18,150 nt of DNA from CAMEON01 sp045531965 (GTDB lineage: Bacteria > Bacillota > Clostridia > Oscillospirales > CAG-272). The translations under genes were made by a program, and so were the position numbers. Where the stretch lies: positions 1 to 18,150 of the forward strand of contig JAZSFA010000023.1 of assembly GCA_045531965.1 (NCBI GenBank), given 5' to 3'. Each line of letters opens with the position of its first letter. The first letter of the stretch is position 1. Positions 1 through 6,126 of the stretch are shown piece by piece. The notes under the pieces are model-generated. The model was not told the origin of the DNA, searched no databases, and saw only the letters and a program-made list of their open reading frames with translations.

Positions 1-11
1 CAGACCCCCTC

Positions 12-91
12 CAAGAACCTTTAAATAATGATTCTTTTTAAAGGTTTTTGAAGGGTTCCAAGGGAAACTTTTTGCAAAAAGTTTCCCTTGG
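12..91. repeat. Composite palindromic intergenic repeat
   Basis: There are two inverted repeats in tandem. The first pairs positions 12-25 with 37-50, with AACCTTTAAA/TTTAAAGGTT as its perfect 10-bp core. The second, 58-91, is a perfect 34-bp palindrome without loop, each arm being CCAAGGGAAACTTTTTG or its complement. No coding frame crosses them. From memory, intergenic elements of this look are dispersed through genomes of gut Clostridia, so this is probably one copy of a small non-autonomous or structural repeat rather than a single-gene terminator. It could also terminate a gene left of the window. The symmetry is directly visible; the dispersed nature is inference. Confidence 0.6.
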
Positions 92-136
92 CCGTACTCC
101 CGTAAACAACAATATTATAACGAAAGGAACCTTACC

Positions 137-1066
137 ATGAATGTCTACACCTCCATTGACCAAGCCGTAGGTCATACGCCTTTGGTAGAACTGCGGAATA
201 TCGAAAAATCATATAACCTCAAAGCTCGCCTCTTCGCCAAAGTAGAGGGCATGAATCCCGGTGGATCCATCAAAGATCGCGTAGGTGTCGCTATGATCAA
301 CGAGGCAGAGACAGCAGGCACGCTGACACCGGATTCTGTCATTATAGAGCCGACCTCAGGCAACACGGGCATTGGTCTTGCCATGGTCTGTGCCGCGCGG
401 GGCTATCGTTGCATCATTATCATGCCCGACACCATGTCGGTGGAGCGGCGCATGATCCTCTCGGCGTTGGGTGCAGAGTTGGTATTGACTCCCGGCAAGG
501 AGGGCATGAACGCAGCTATCGCCAAGGCAGAGGAACTGGCTAAGGAAATTCCCAACGCCATGGTAGCCGGACAATTCGTCAATCCCGCAAACCCCAATGC
601 TCACGAGCTGACCACAGGTCCCGAGATCTGGGCTGATACCGACGGTCACGTTGATGCTTTCGTGGCAGGCGTGGGTACGGGCGGCACCATCACGGGGACG
701 GGGCGATACCTGAAAGCCCTGGACCCCACGGTGAAGATCATCGGTATCGAGCCTGCGGATTCTGCCATCTTATCGGGCGGTAAGGCGGGCGCACACGGTC
801 TACAGGGCATCGGAGCGGGATTTATCCCCGAGGTGCTGGACATTTCCCTTCTGGACGAGGTCATCACGGTGACCACCGACGAGGCTTATAACGCAGGGCG
901 AGTTTTGGGACGGAAGGAAGGCATTCTTGCGGGTATATCTGCCGGTGCAGCGCTTCACGCAGCCATTTTGGTGGCGCAGAGAGAAGACTATGCCGGAAAA
1001 AACGTGGTGGTTCTTCTCCCCGATACGGGTGATCGGTATCTGTCGACCGCTTTGTTTGAAAGCTAA
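137..1066 (+). CDS. cysK: Cysteine synthase A (O-acetylserine sulfhydrylase)
   Basis: Cytosolic PLP enzyme that makes L-cysteine from O-acetylserine and sulfide, the last step of sulfur assimilation. The 309 residues match the usual family length (about 305-320). The PLP lysine is K46 in NPGGSIKDR; the substrate-binding loop is TSGNTG (73-78); the phosphate-binding glycine loop is GTGGT (180-184); the C-terminal PDTGDRYLST (295-304) is typical of CysK. The run QFVNPANPNAH with TTGPEIW also fits CysK better than cystathionine beta-synthase or threonine synthase. The ATG follows AAAGGA at a normal distance. It is monocistronic: a terminator follows at 1087. No cysE or sulfate genes are adjacent, and I see no convincing T-box or other cysteine-sensing leader upstream, only the palindromic repeat. 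Confidence 0.97.
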   Translation: MNVYTSIDQAVGHTPLVELRNIEKSYNLKARLFAKVEGMNPGGSIKDRVGVAMINEAETAGTLTPDSVIIEPTSGNTGIGLAMVCAARGYRCIIIMPDTMSVERRMILSALGAELVLTPGKEGMNAAIAKAEELAKEIPNAMVAGQFVNPANPNAHELTTGPEIWADTDGHVDAFVAGVGTGGTITGTGRYLKALDPTVKIIGIEPADSAILSGGKAGAHGLQGIGAGFIPEVLDISLLDEVITVTTDEAYNAGRVLGRKEGILAGISAGAALHAAILVAQREDYAGKNVVVLLPDTGDRYLSTALFES

Positions 1067-1086
1067 CCCCAAACGGGGTAACCATA

Positions 1087-1114
1087 CCCCTTCGACAACT
1101 GTCGGAGGGGTTTT
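1087..1114 (+). terminator. Intrinsic terminator of cysK
   Basis: A 10-bp stem CCCCTTCGAC/GTCGGAGGGG (one G-U pair) with loop AACT is followed by TTTT and a further T-rich stretch to 1126. It lies 20 bases after the cysK stop. Confidence 0.85.
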
Positions 1115-1176
1115 GATTATTTTTTTGCAACGGCAGATTCTCCCTCCATTTATCGTCTTTATAAGTGAAAGGATCC

Positions 1177-1203
1177 CCAAACGAAAAGATCCAAACGAAA
1201 AGA
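1177..1203 (+). repeat. Tandem 14-bp repeat in the ECF leader
   Basis: CCAAACGAAAAGA occurs at 1177-1189 and again at 1191-1203, period 14, ending directly before the AAAGGAG ribosome site of the sigma gene at 1218. It lies in the untranslated leader; it may be a slippage product or a binding site. No function is claimed. Confidence 0.6.
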
Positions 1204-1217
1204 AAGGAGTGTGAACT

Positions 1218-1763
1218 ATGAAGGACACAGATATTGTCGACCTGTACTTTGCCCGCGACGAAGAAGCTATACGTATAAGCCAAAAGACTTATGGCAACTA
1301 CTGTACCACCATAGCCATGAACATTTTGTCTTCCCAAGCTGACGCAGAAGAATGCGTCAATGATACGTGGCTCAAGGCGTGGCAGTCCATCCCACCCGCG
1401 CGCCCTTATGACCTCAAGGCATTTCTTGGGCGCATCACGAGAAATCTGTCCCTTGACCGCTTTCGCACCCTGAGGCGGCACAAGCGAAACCGAGACCTGG
1501 AGGTGGCCATGGAGGAATTGTCCGAGGCCATTCCCCTGCCCGACGATACCAAGGACAGCCTGCTCAAGCATCTTTTCAGCGAATTTTTGGCACAGACGGA
1601 TTCGCTCAACCGCCGCCTGTTTGTAGGTCGCTATTGGCACGGCTACACGGTAGGCAAGCTGGCTCGCCACTACGGACTCACCGAGAACGCCGTATCTCAC
1701 CGTCTCGCCCGCACAAGGGCGGCACTCAAGGAATTTTTGGAGAAGGAGGGCTACAGGGTATGA
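1218..1763 (+). CDS. ECF-type RNA polymerase sigma factor
   Basis: A 181-residue sigma-70-family factor of ECF size. Region 2 spans about 22-90, with DAEECVNDTWLKAW (42-55) and ITRNLSLDRFR (73-83) matching the core-binding and -10-recognition helices. Region 4 spans about 115-176, with the helix-turn-helix GYTVGKLARHYGLTENAVSHRL (142-163, C-terminal recognition helix) for the -35 element. No region 1.1 or 3 is present, as expected for ECF. AAAGGAG precedes the ATG. The stop overlaps the next start as ATGA (1760-1763), so the two genes are translationally coupled; the partner is a single-pass membrane protein, the usual arrangement for sigma/anti-sigma pairs. It presumably directs RNA polymerase to a small regulon, perhaps including its own operon, in response to an envelope signal. 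That signal cannot be read from sequence. Confidence 0.93.
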   Translation: MKDTDIVDLYFARDEEAIRISQKTYGNYCTTIAMNILSSQADAEECVNDTWLKAWQSIPPARPYDLKAFLGRITRNLSLDRFRTLRRHKRNRDLEVAMEELSEAIPLPDDTKDSLLKHLFSEFLAQTDSLNRRLFVGRYWHGYTVGKLARHYGLTENAVSHRLARTRAALKEFLEKEGYRV

Positions 1764-3031
1764 AGGGTGATATTGCCATGAAAAAATTAGACCTCATCAG
1801 CGACGAATACATCCGTGAGGCCGAGATCCCCGAGGATCTTGAGGTTATCGTAACTGAAAAGCACAGCTTTTGGCAAAAGCTTTCTCACTTCATGAACTCT
1901 CCCGTGGGCGTGGCCATGCTGTGCGCCGTGGTGTCCCTCAGCGTGCTGGCGATCATCGTCATGGCAGGGACAGGTAGGTGGAGCGGATGGCAACCGCCGG
2001 CAGGAACCCACGTTGAAAACGAATCGCCCTCCACACAAGTCGTGACCCTTCCCCCCGTCGAGACATTGGACACCAAATCCTTCGTCCCCGAATTCTATCA
2101 AGCCCTCAAGGACAAGGACATGATCGGCAAGATCCCCGATCCCACCGTGAACGGTGGGCTGATATCCTCGAGCGATCCCATTTATATCGTTGAGGAAGCC
2201 GACATTCACAACACCACCCCTCTCGATGTCTACGAAAAAACGGGAGCCATGATTTTCAACGCGGGCGTGATGGTCTATCTGTGGATGGACAGCGAAATCT
2301 ATATCCTCAACAAAAGCGTGGTCTTTGGCTCGGGATTTACTGGCGCCGTGCTTTGCGACTACGATCAAAACGGCATAGAGGACATTTTCTGCGGATATAT
2401 CACCAGCTTGTCGGGTGTCTGGTATACCGATTTCGTGGTGTTCGACGTTGCGGATAAAGCCTTGAGGCACAGTCTACAGCGTCCACCGTCTGCCAATTCT
2501 TCTTCTGCGATCGGCGGATGCCGCATTTTCTGCGACCTCGGTGTGATCCAAAAACGGATCACCGATGGAAAAGATTATTACGATATCGTCAAACTCACAG
2601 GCGAGTTGGTCGCCACTTATATACCCACCCCTGGAGGACTTTTCTATTATGAACAGAATACCACCTCCTGTGAAACAACGCCTATAGAAATCGATCCGCT
2701 GTCTCCCGCCATGGAGAAGGAGATCAAAGAAGCTTTTTTAAGCACCAAAGTTTCAGAAGACATTCAATCATCCTACACGATAGATGATCTCTCCATCCGC
2801 TACTACGGATGCTATAGCGGAGGGCACGTTATGTTCGTGGATGGTATTTTTGAGTTCACCCAAGTACCAACCGCTGATTTCGTGCATGGATATACGTTTT
2901 CTTACGGATCATCTCAACATTTATGGTATTACAAAGACGGACAATTCTATAGCCTGTTTGAGGCTAACCTTGCGAATCTCCTAAGCGCAGAGGATGCAAA
3001 AATCCTACATGACGTCTACTATCGATCATAG
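1760..3031 (+). CDS. Membrane-anchored probable anti-sigma factor
   Basis: A 423-residue protein encoded with a 4-base ATGA overlap after the ECF sigma gene. I chose the ATG at 1760 because GGAGG (1745-1749) precedes it and it gives the overlap; the frame stays open further upstream, but that is sigma-gene sequence, and the ATG at 1778 (MKKLDL) is an alternative. Residues 1-48 are charged and cytosolic, 49-70 form one transmembrane helix, and about 350 residues lie outside. The outside part contains DYDQNGIED (200-208), a D-x-D-x-N-G-x-x-D loop like calcium-binding EF-hand, dockerin or FG-GAP loops, and aromatic-rich C-terminal strands. The sigma-binding role of the short N-terminus is inferred from context; I see no classical zinc-finger anti-sigma motif. 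No domain name is recognised for the outside part. Confidence 0.72.
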   Translation: MKGDIAMKKLDLISDEYIREAEIPEDLEVIVTEKHSFWQKLSHFMNSPVGVAMLCAVVSLSVLAIIVMAGTGRWSGWQPPAGTHVENESPSTQVVTLPPVETLDTKSFVPEFYQALKDKDMIGKIPDPTVNGGLISSSDPIYIVEEADIHNTTPLDVYEKTGAMIFNAGVMVYLWMDSEIYILNKSVVFGSGFTGAVLCDYDQNGIEDIFCGYITSLSGVWYTDFVVFDVADKALRHSLQRPPSANSSSAIGGCRIFCDLGVIQKRITDGKDYYDIVKLTGELVATYIPTPGGLFYYEQNTTSCETTPIEIDPLSPAMEKEIKEAFLSTKVSEDIQSSYTIDDLSIRYYGCYSGGHVMFVDGIFEFTQVPTADFVHGYTFSYGSSQHLWYYKDGQFYSLFEANLANLLSAEDAKILHDVYYRS

Positions 3032-3120
3032 GAGGAATGATTGTCTGTCCCGGTGGGAGGAATAACAATTTATCTTCCTCAGCTCCAATTGACATTTTTT
3101 ATCAATCCGCAAAATCCCCC

Positions 3121-3149
3121 TTGTCAAATCTCATTTTTTATGGTATAAT
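3121..3149 (+). promoter_or_regulatory. Sigma-A promoter of the cytidylate-kinase-like gene
   Basis: TTGTCA (3121-3126), a 17-bp spacer and TATAAT (3144-3149), with a TGG extended -10. It lies 33 bases before the ATG at 3183. No clear terminator separates it from the preceding anti-sigma gene. Confidence 0.85.
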
Positions 3150-3182
3150 AATCCTAATATAAAGAAAACAGGAGGGAGTATC

Positions 3183-3791
3183 ATGAGAAAACGCATCATT
3201 ACCGTCAGCCGCGAGTTTGCCAGCGGCGGTCACACCATCGCCCAAATGGTAGCAGACAGACTCGGCGTAGCCTTTTACGACAACAAGCTCATCACCGAAG
3301 TCGCCAAATCCAGCGGACTTTCCGAAGAATTCATCAAGGAGCACGAAGAATATGCGTCTCATTCCAACAGCTTCCTCTTTCAACTTGCCATGAGTACAGC
3401 AGGAACCTTGGGATATCCTTCTGTATATCAGCGACTTTACGAGGCACAGACCCGTGTCATTGAGGATATAGCGGATAAAGAGCCTTGCGTTATCGTAGGT
3501 CGTTGCGCCGACTACATCCTCCGCGACAGAGCCGATTGCCTCCACGTGTTCATCCACGCCGACATGGATCACCGTGTGGCGCACATTTTGGAGCATTACG
3601 GTCAGACCGAAAAAACCCCCGAACAACGGCTCAAAGACAAGGACAATCGCCGTCGCAACTATTATCGCTTCCACACCGATCGCGAATGGGGCATCTGTAC
3701 CAATTACCATTTGGCATTGGACAGTGGTCTGCTCGGTGAAGAACTTTGTGCACAGCTGATCATCAAAGCGATGGAGCGCATAGAAAACTAA
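3183..3791 (+). CDS. Cytidylate-kinase-like P-loop protein
   Basis: A 202-residue protein of the cytidylate-kinase-like family (AAA_26 type). It starts with ITVSREFASGGHTIA (6-20), the family's diverged P-loop, with alanine where GSGG is more usual. FYDNKLI (31-37), VGRCADYIL (105-113), the basic lid DKDNRRRNYYRF (152-163) and NYHLALDSG (174-182) are further family marks. True CMP kinases phosphorylate CMP/dCMP; the substrate of this shorter paralogous family is, to my knowledge, not settled, so the symbol cmk is withheld. The ribosome site is AGGAGGGAG. It has its own strong promoter and is followed 6 bases later by a terminator hairpin in front of the traX-like gene. Confidence 0.88.
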   Translation: MRKRIITVSREFASGGHTIAQMVADRLGVAFYDNKLITEVAKSSGLSEEFIKEHEEYASHSNSFLFQLAMSTAGTLGYPSVYQRLYEAQTRVIEDIADKEPCVIVGRCADYILRDRADCLHVFIHADMDHRVAHILEHYGQTEKTPEQRLKDKDNRRRNYYRFHTDREWGICTNYHLALDSGLLGEELCAQLIIKAMERIEN

Positions 3792-3797
3792 TCATCC

Positions 3798-3829
3798 GTG
3801 CCTGTGAACTCACTTCACAGGCACTTTTT
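3798..3829 (+). terminator. Intrinsic terminator abutting the traX ribosome site
   Basis: A perfect 11-bp stem GTGCCTGTGAA/TTCACAGGCAC with loop CTCAC (3809-3813), then TTTTT (3825-3829). The next base begins the GGAGGG ribosome site (3830-3835) of the gene at 3839. It therefore ends the kinase-like transcript and may also act as an attenuator for the downstream gene. Confidence 0.88.
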
Positions 3830-3838
3830 GGAGGGAAT

Positions 3839-4561
3839 ATGGAAGGAACTGTCAAGTCCAAGTGGAAGATCCTCAGCGGAAGCGGACTGAAAATGATCGC
3901 CATGGTCACTATGCTCATCGACCACATTGCCTGTTTTTTGCTGTTCGATGAGTTTTCGTTGATTCAACCACTGTTCACGGTAGGAAAAACCAACGTTTCG
4001 ATCTACTGGCTGCTTCGCTCAGTGGGACGGCTGGCTTTCCCCATCTATTGTTTTCTGCTTGCCGAAGGTTTTCTGCATACAAGAAACCGTCTCCGATACG
4101 GACTTAATCTTTTGATCTTTGCCCTGATCTCCGAAATTCCATGGAATTTCGTGCATGGTGGATCCTTATTGTACAGCGCACAAAACGTCTTTTTCACCTT
4201 GTTTTTCGGTTACGTTTGCCTGTACCTCATGGAAATTGAAAAATGTCCGACTGTCATTCGGGTATGCGGGGTTTTGGGTATATTCGTTCTCGCTTATTTT
4301 TTCAAAGCGGACTATGGCTATATGGGTGTTGCCGCGATCATAGCCATGTATTTACTGCGTAAGAACAGCCTCGCCCGTGCCGCCGTTTGTACCTGTCTGT
4401 TCAGCAGCACGTGGAGAGCCGCTCTTGCCTTTGTCCCCATCGGGCTATACAATGGTGAACGTGGCTTTATCAAGGGACGGGTTGGCAAATACATCTGTTA
4501 CATATTTTATCCCCTGCATCTCTTGGTTTTAGGTGTTTTAAGGTTCAAACTTTTTTTGTAA
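3839..4561 (+). CDS. TraX family membrane protein
   Basis: A 240-residue polytopic membrane protein. The N-terminal SGSGLKMIAMVTMLIDHI (13-30), then SVGRLAFPIYCFLLAEGF (61-78), ISEIPWNF (98-105), NVFFTLFFGYVCLYL (116-130) and FYPLHLLVLGVLRF (223-236) are the conserved segments of the TraX/acyltransferase-3-like family, named after the F-plasmid protein that N-acetylates pilin. Chromosomal homologues are common in Bacillota without any conjugation genes, as here; the acyl acceptor is unknown. The start at 3839 is supported by GGAGG only 4 bases upstream, a short spacing, but it gives the usual N-terminus; the frame continues upstream only through the terminator and kinase gene. No promoter fits between terminator and start, so expression needs read-through or a promoter inside the preceding gene. 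Confidence 0.88.
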   Translation: MEGTVKSKWKILSGSGLKMIAMVTMLIDHIACFLLFDEFSLIQPLFTVGKTNVSIYWLLRSVGRLAFPIYCFLLAEGFLHTRNRLRYGLNLLIFALISEIPWNFVHGGSLLYSAQNVFFTLFFGYVCLYLMEIEKCPTVIRVCGVLGIFVLAYFFKADYGYMGVAAIIAMYLLRKNSLARAAVCTCLFSSTWRAALAFVPIGLYNGERGFIKGRVGKYICYIFYPLHLLVLGVLRFKLFL

Positions 4562-4578
4562 AATAAACCCTTGGTTGA

Positions 4579-4607
4579 TTGACAATTGCCAAAACTTCTG
4601 CTATAAT
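4579..4607 (+). promoter_or_regulatory. Near-perfect sigma-A promoter of the structured RNA
   Basis: TTGACA (4579-4584), exactly 17 bp, TATAAT (4602-4607). Both hexamers are consensus. Predicted transcript start is near 4613-4615, 18 bases after the traX-like stop codon plus promoter. It is the best match to consensus in the window and does not sit directly before a large gene. Confidence 0.88.
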
Positions 4608-4695
4608 CAAGGCATCACAGCAATGTGAAATACAGCGTCCTGATTCGGAAGGTCGACATTTCGTTTGAAGGACAAGAAAGAAAGGAGGCGGAGTT

Positions 4696-4755
4696 ATGAT
4701 TAACTCGTTAAATTCCGGATATTGCTGCCCGCGCCTCACGGGTTGGCGCGGTTGA
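4696..4755 (+). CDS. Putative 19-residue leader peptide
   Basis: The reading is MINSLNSGYCCPRLTGWRG then TGA. An excellent ribosome site, AAAGGAGG (4681-4688), stands 7 bases before the ATG, better than that of most large genes here. The peptide has adjacent cysteines (10-11), a proline and a late tryptophan. The start codon lies in the hairpin 4691-4706, and the last codons overlap the two competing stems at 4729-4765, so ribosome position could choose between them, as in attenuation leaders. A cysteine- or translation-sensing role is inference only; the ribosome site could be fortuitous purine-rich RNA. Confidence 0.38.
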   Translation: MINSLNSGYCCPRLTGWRG

Positions 4756-4864
4756 ATCAAACCGCAAATTGACTTACCCACGGGTCCTTCCCTCAGGTAA
4801 GATGCTCTTTGCAAATTTACGGGATGATTCAAAGAGATTCATCCTCTCGGCACATCCGGCTCCC

Positions 4865-4904
4865 GCCGTACCCCGATTGGGGTACGGCTGAGGGGTCTTG
4901 TTTT
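4865..4904 (+). terminator. Possible terminator of the structured RNA
   Basis: GCCGTACCCC (4865-4874), loop GATT, GGGGTACGGC (4879-4888) form a perfect 10-bp stem. The following tract is only moderately T-rich (TCTTGTTTT, 4896-4904), separated from the stem by TGAGGGG. A second stem, GGGGTC/GACCCC (4892-4897/4910-4915), follows. It may terminate inefficiently or be part of a switch. Confidence 0.5.
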
Positions 4905-4972
4905 GCATGACCCCCTTACAAGAACCCGAATTTGGCGGGAAACCGCTCACACTTAGGGAGATGTGCCATTAT

Positions 4973-5227
4973 ATGATATCTGTTGAAAAGTTAGGGATTC
5001 GTATTGCTTGTTTGCGTCGTGCAAATGGCTTGACCCAAACCCAAGTGGCCGACCGCCTGGGCGTAACCCCCCAAGCAGTGTCAAAATGGGAGAGAGGGCT
5101 TGCCTGCCCTGATCTCGTTTGCCTCGATGAGCTTTCCGATCTTTTAGGTACGACCATAGACGGATTGCTTCGGGGGGCGGCTTATGGGGTTTTCATCGCC
5201 GGTGCATACGGTTCCATAGCCTTGTAA
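4973..5227 (+). CDS. Small XRE-family transcriptional regulator
   Basis: An 84-residue protein consisting almost entirely of one Cro/C1-type helix-turn-helix (residues about 5-65): LRRANGLTQTQVADRLGV, then TPQAVSKWERG as the recognition helix, and DELSDLLGTTIDGLL. The tail from 66 is short, glycine-rich and hydrophobic; there is no sensor or enzyme domain. I prefer the ATG at 4973 (AGGGAG 12 bases upstream); in-frame starts at 4961 or TTG 4898 would add residues with no family match. Such minimal proteins act as DNA-binding repressors. It lies at the end of the structured RNA, and its expression probably depends on read-through of the hairpin at 4865-4888. It resembles the second small XRE gene at 15220 in the helix-turn-helix only. 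Confidence 0.82.
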   Translation: MISVEKLGIRIACLRRANGLTQTQVADRLGVTPQAVSKWERGLACPDLVCLDELSDLLGTTIDGLLRGAAYGVFIAGAYGSIAL

Positions 5228-5252
5228 ACAGTCCCCGTACGAAATCAGGGAC

Positions 5253-5312
5253 AAAAAAAGAACGCTTCCGCATTGTCTTTCCATAAGGAACGGCGCAGGG
5301 AGCGTTCTTTTT
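5253..5312. terminator. Bidirectional terminator between convergent genes
   Basis: AAAAAAAGAACGCTTCC (5253-5269) pairs with GGGAGCGTTCTTTTT (5298-5312) with one wobble pair, and an inner TTCC/GGAA stem lies at 5279-5290. The A-run and T-run at opposite ends give U-tracts in both directions, serving the XRE gene (plus) and the gene at 5311-5955 (minus), whose TAA stop lies in the T-run. Confidence 0.88.
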
Positions 5313-5955
5313 ATTTATATGTTGTCAGAAGGCTACGGAACAGTAAACGGTAAAACAGTCGCCCTATCACCGCCATGCTGGCAAAGATCTCTTTAGGGGA
5401 CAAATGCTGGTAGTAGTCCTGATCCACAGTGCGGTCATCGGTATAATCCAAAAGATTCCCTTGATAGCACACCACCTCGGGAAGTAGCTGAACCAGATCA
5501 TCAGGACGGTAGCGACAAAGGGGCTTGTCCAAGGTATAGCCTAATCCACGTAAGATAAACATGACAAATTCGATACAGGAGAAGGCGCGGTTGGTCGAAA
5601 ATCCGCCTGTAATAGGGGTAGTCAGTACCGAAAAAAGATTGTAGATATACGCTTTGTCATTTTTTATGCGGTAGATGGTATCTTTCACCCAAGCATACTG
5701 GTCTTCTGTCACAGGAATGCGGAAGATCATCACATCCACAAAGGAATGCTTCCCCAGGGTGTAACGAAATAAGGTTTCGTGCACCAATCGCCCCAGCAAT
5801 AGGGCATGGTGCTTAGGACGGGCAAACGCATATAGTTCAGTCATTTGCTCATCCAATGCTACTGCCGCGTGGTTATACTTGATCTTTCCGAAGCGGCGGA
5901 TGGTTCCCGCAAACCCGGTGTGCGTTTGTGAGATCACGATGTAAATATATTTCAT
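5311..5955 (-). CDS. Putative permuted papain-like (YiiX/NlpC-P60-type) hydrolase
   Basis: A 214-residue soluble protein with the layout of circularly permuted NlpC/P60-like proteins (YiiX/YaeF, LRAT relatives): histidine first, in YNHAAVALDE (His29), and the candidate nucleophile later, in FSCIEFVMFIL (Cys127) at the start of a hydrophobic helix. Short strands MKYIYIVIS (1-9) and FVDVMIFRIP (72-81) surround them. Members act on amide or thioester bonds in peptidoglycan or lipids, but many have unknown substrates. No signal peptide is seen, so it is probably cytosolic. The upstream ribosome site is weak (GGAAAG); a TATAAT at 5994-5999 on the minus strand could be its -10, but no good -35 accompanies it. 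I would call the family moderately likely and the substrate unknown. Confidence 0.55.
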   Translation of the reverse strand: MKYIYIVISQTHTGFAGTIRRFGKIKYNHAAVALDEQMTELYAFARPKHHALLLGRLVHETLFRYTLGKHSFVDVMIFRIPVTEDQYAWVKDTIYRIKNDKAYIYNLFSVLTTPITGGFSTNRAFSCIEFVMFILRGLGYTLDKPLCRYRPDDLVQLLPEVVCYQGNLLDYTDDRTVDQDYYQHLSPKEIFASMAVIGRLFYRLLFRSLLTTYK

Positions 5956-6072
5956 GTATTTCTTTCCACAGAATCCTTTTATTTTATAGTCTTATTATAC
6001 ACGAAAGCCGCGCTCATTTTGTTAAGTGAATATTAACTGTCCGTGTTTTTTTACGGAATATTCGGTGAATAC

Positions 6073-6126
6073 AATAAGGCATCTCTCAAACGCCGTTTTT
6101 TCGGAGTCATGCAGAGATGCCTTATT
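6073..6126 (-). terminator. Terminator-like hairpin after the TVP38 gene
   Basis: AATAAGGCATCTCT (6073-6086) and AGAGATGCCTTATT (6113-6126) form a perfect 14-bp stem starting right at the minus-strand stop codon, with a small CCG/CGG hairpin in the loop. On the minus strand the following tract TTATTGTATT is only moderately T-rich. Confidence 0.65.

Larger units (their letters stand above)
4614..4904 (+). ncRNA. Candidate structured RNA or long regulatory leader
   Basis: The 365 bases between the promoter and the XRE gene hold no large gene but many hairpins: 4615-4628 (5 bp, GCAA loop); 4637-4641/4669-4673 closing an inner CGGAA/TTTCG stem; 4691-4696/4701-4706 (GAGTTA/TAACTC); 4729-4735/4745-4751 (CCGCGCC/GGCGCGG); 4748-4753/4760-4765 (GCGGTT/AACCGC), which shares 4748-4751 with the previous stem so only one can form; 4773-4778/4796-4801; 4822-4830/4836-4844; and a 10-bp GC-rich stem at 4865-4888. 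It could be a stand-alone small RNA ending near 4904 or a leader controlling the XRE gene. It does not match the T-box, SAM, TPP, cobalamin, c-di-GMP, 6S, tmRNA or RNase P signatures I know. Pairings were found by eye, without energy calculation. Confidence 0.5.

Noticed and set aside
1125..1165. TTGCAA with nearby TATCGT/TATAAG as promoter of the ECF operon
   Set aside because: Spacings do not fit a 16-18 bp spacer, so I do not call a promoter.
3037..3162. Short frame beginning GGAGGA-ATG just after the anti-sigma gene
   Set aside because: The spacing between ribosome site and ATG is about one base, and the frame runs through the promoter of the next gene; the peptide has no protein-like features.
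4748..4765. GGTTGAATCAAACC, resembling a tRNA T arm
   Set aside because: The loop does not match TTCRANT and no acceptor, D or anticodon arm can be placed around it.
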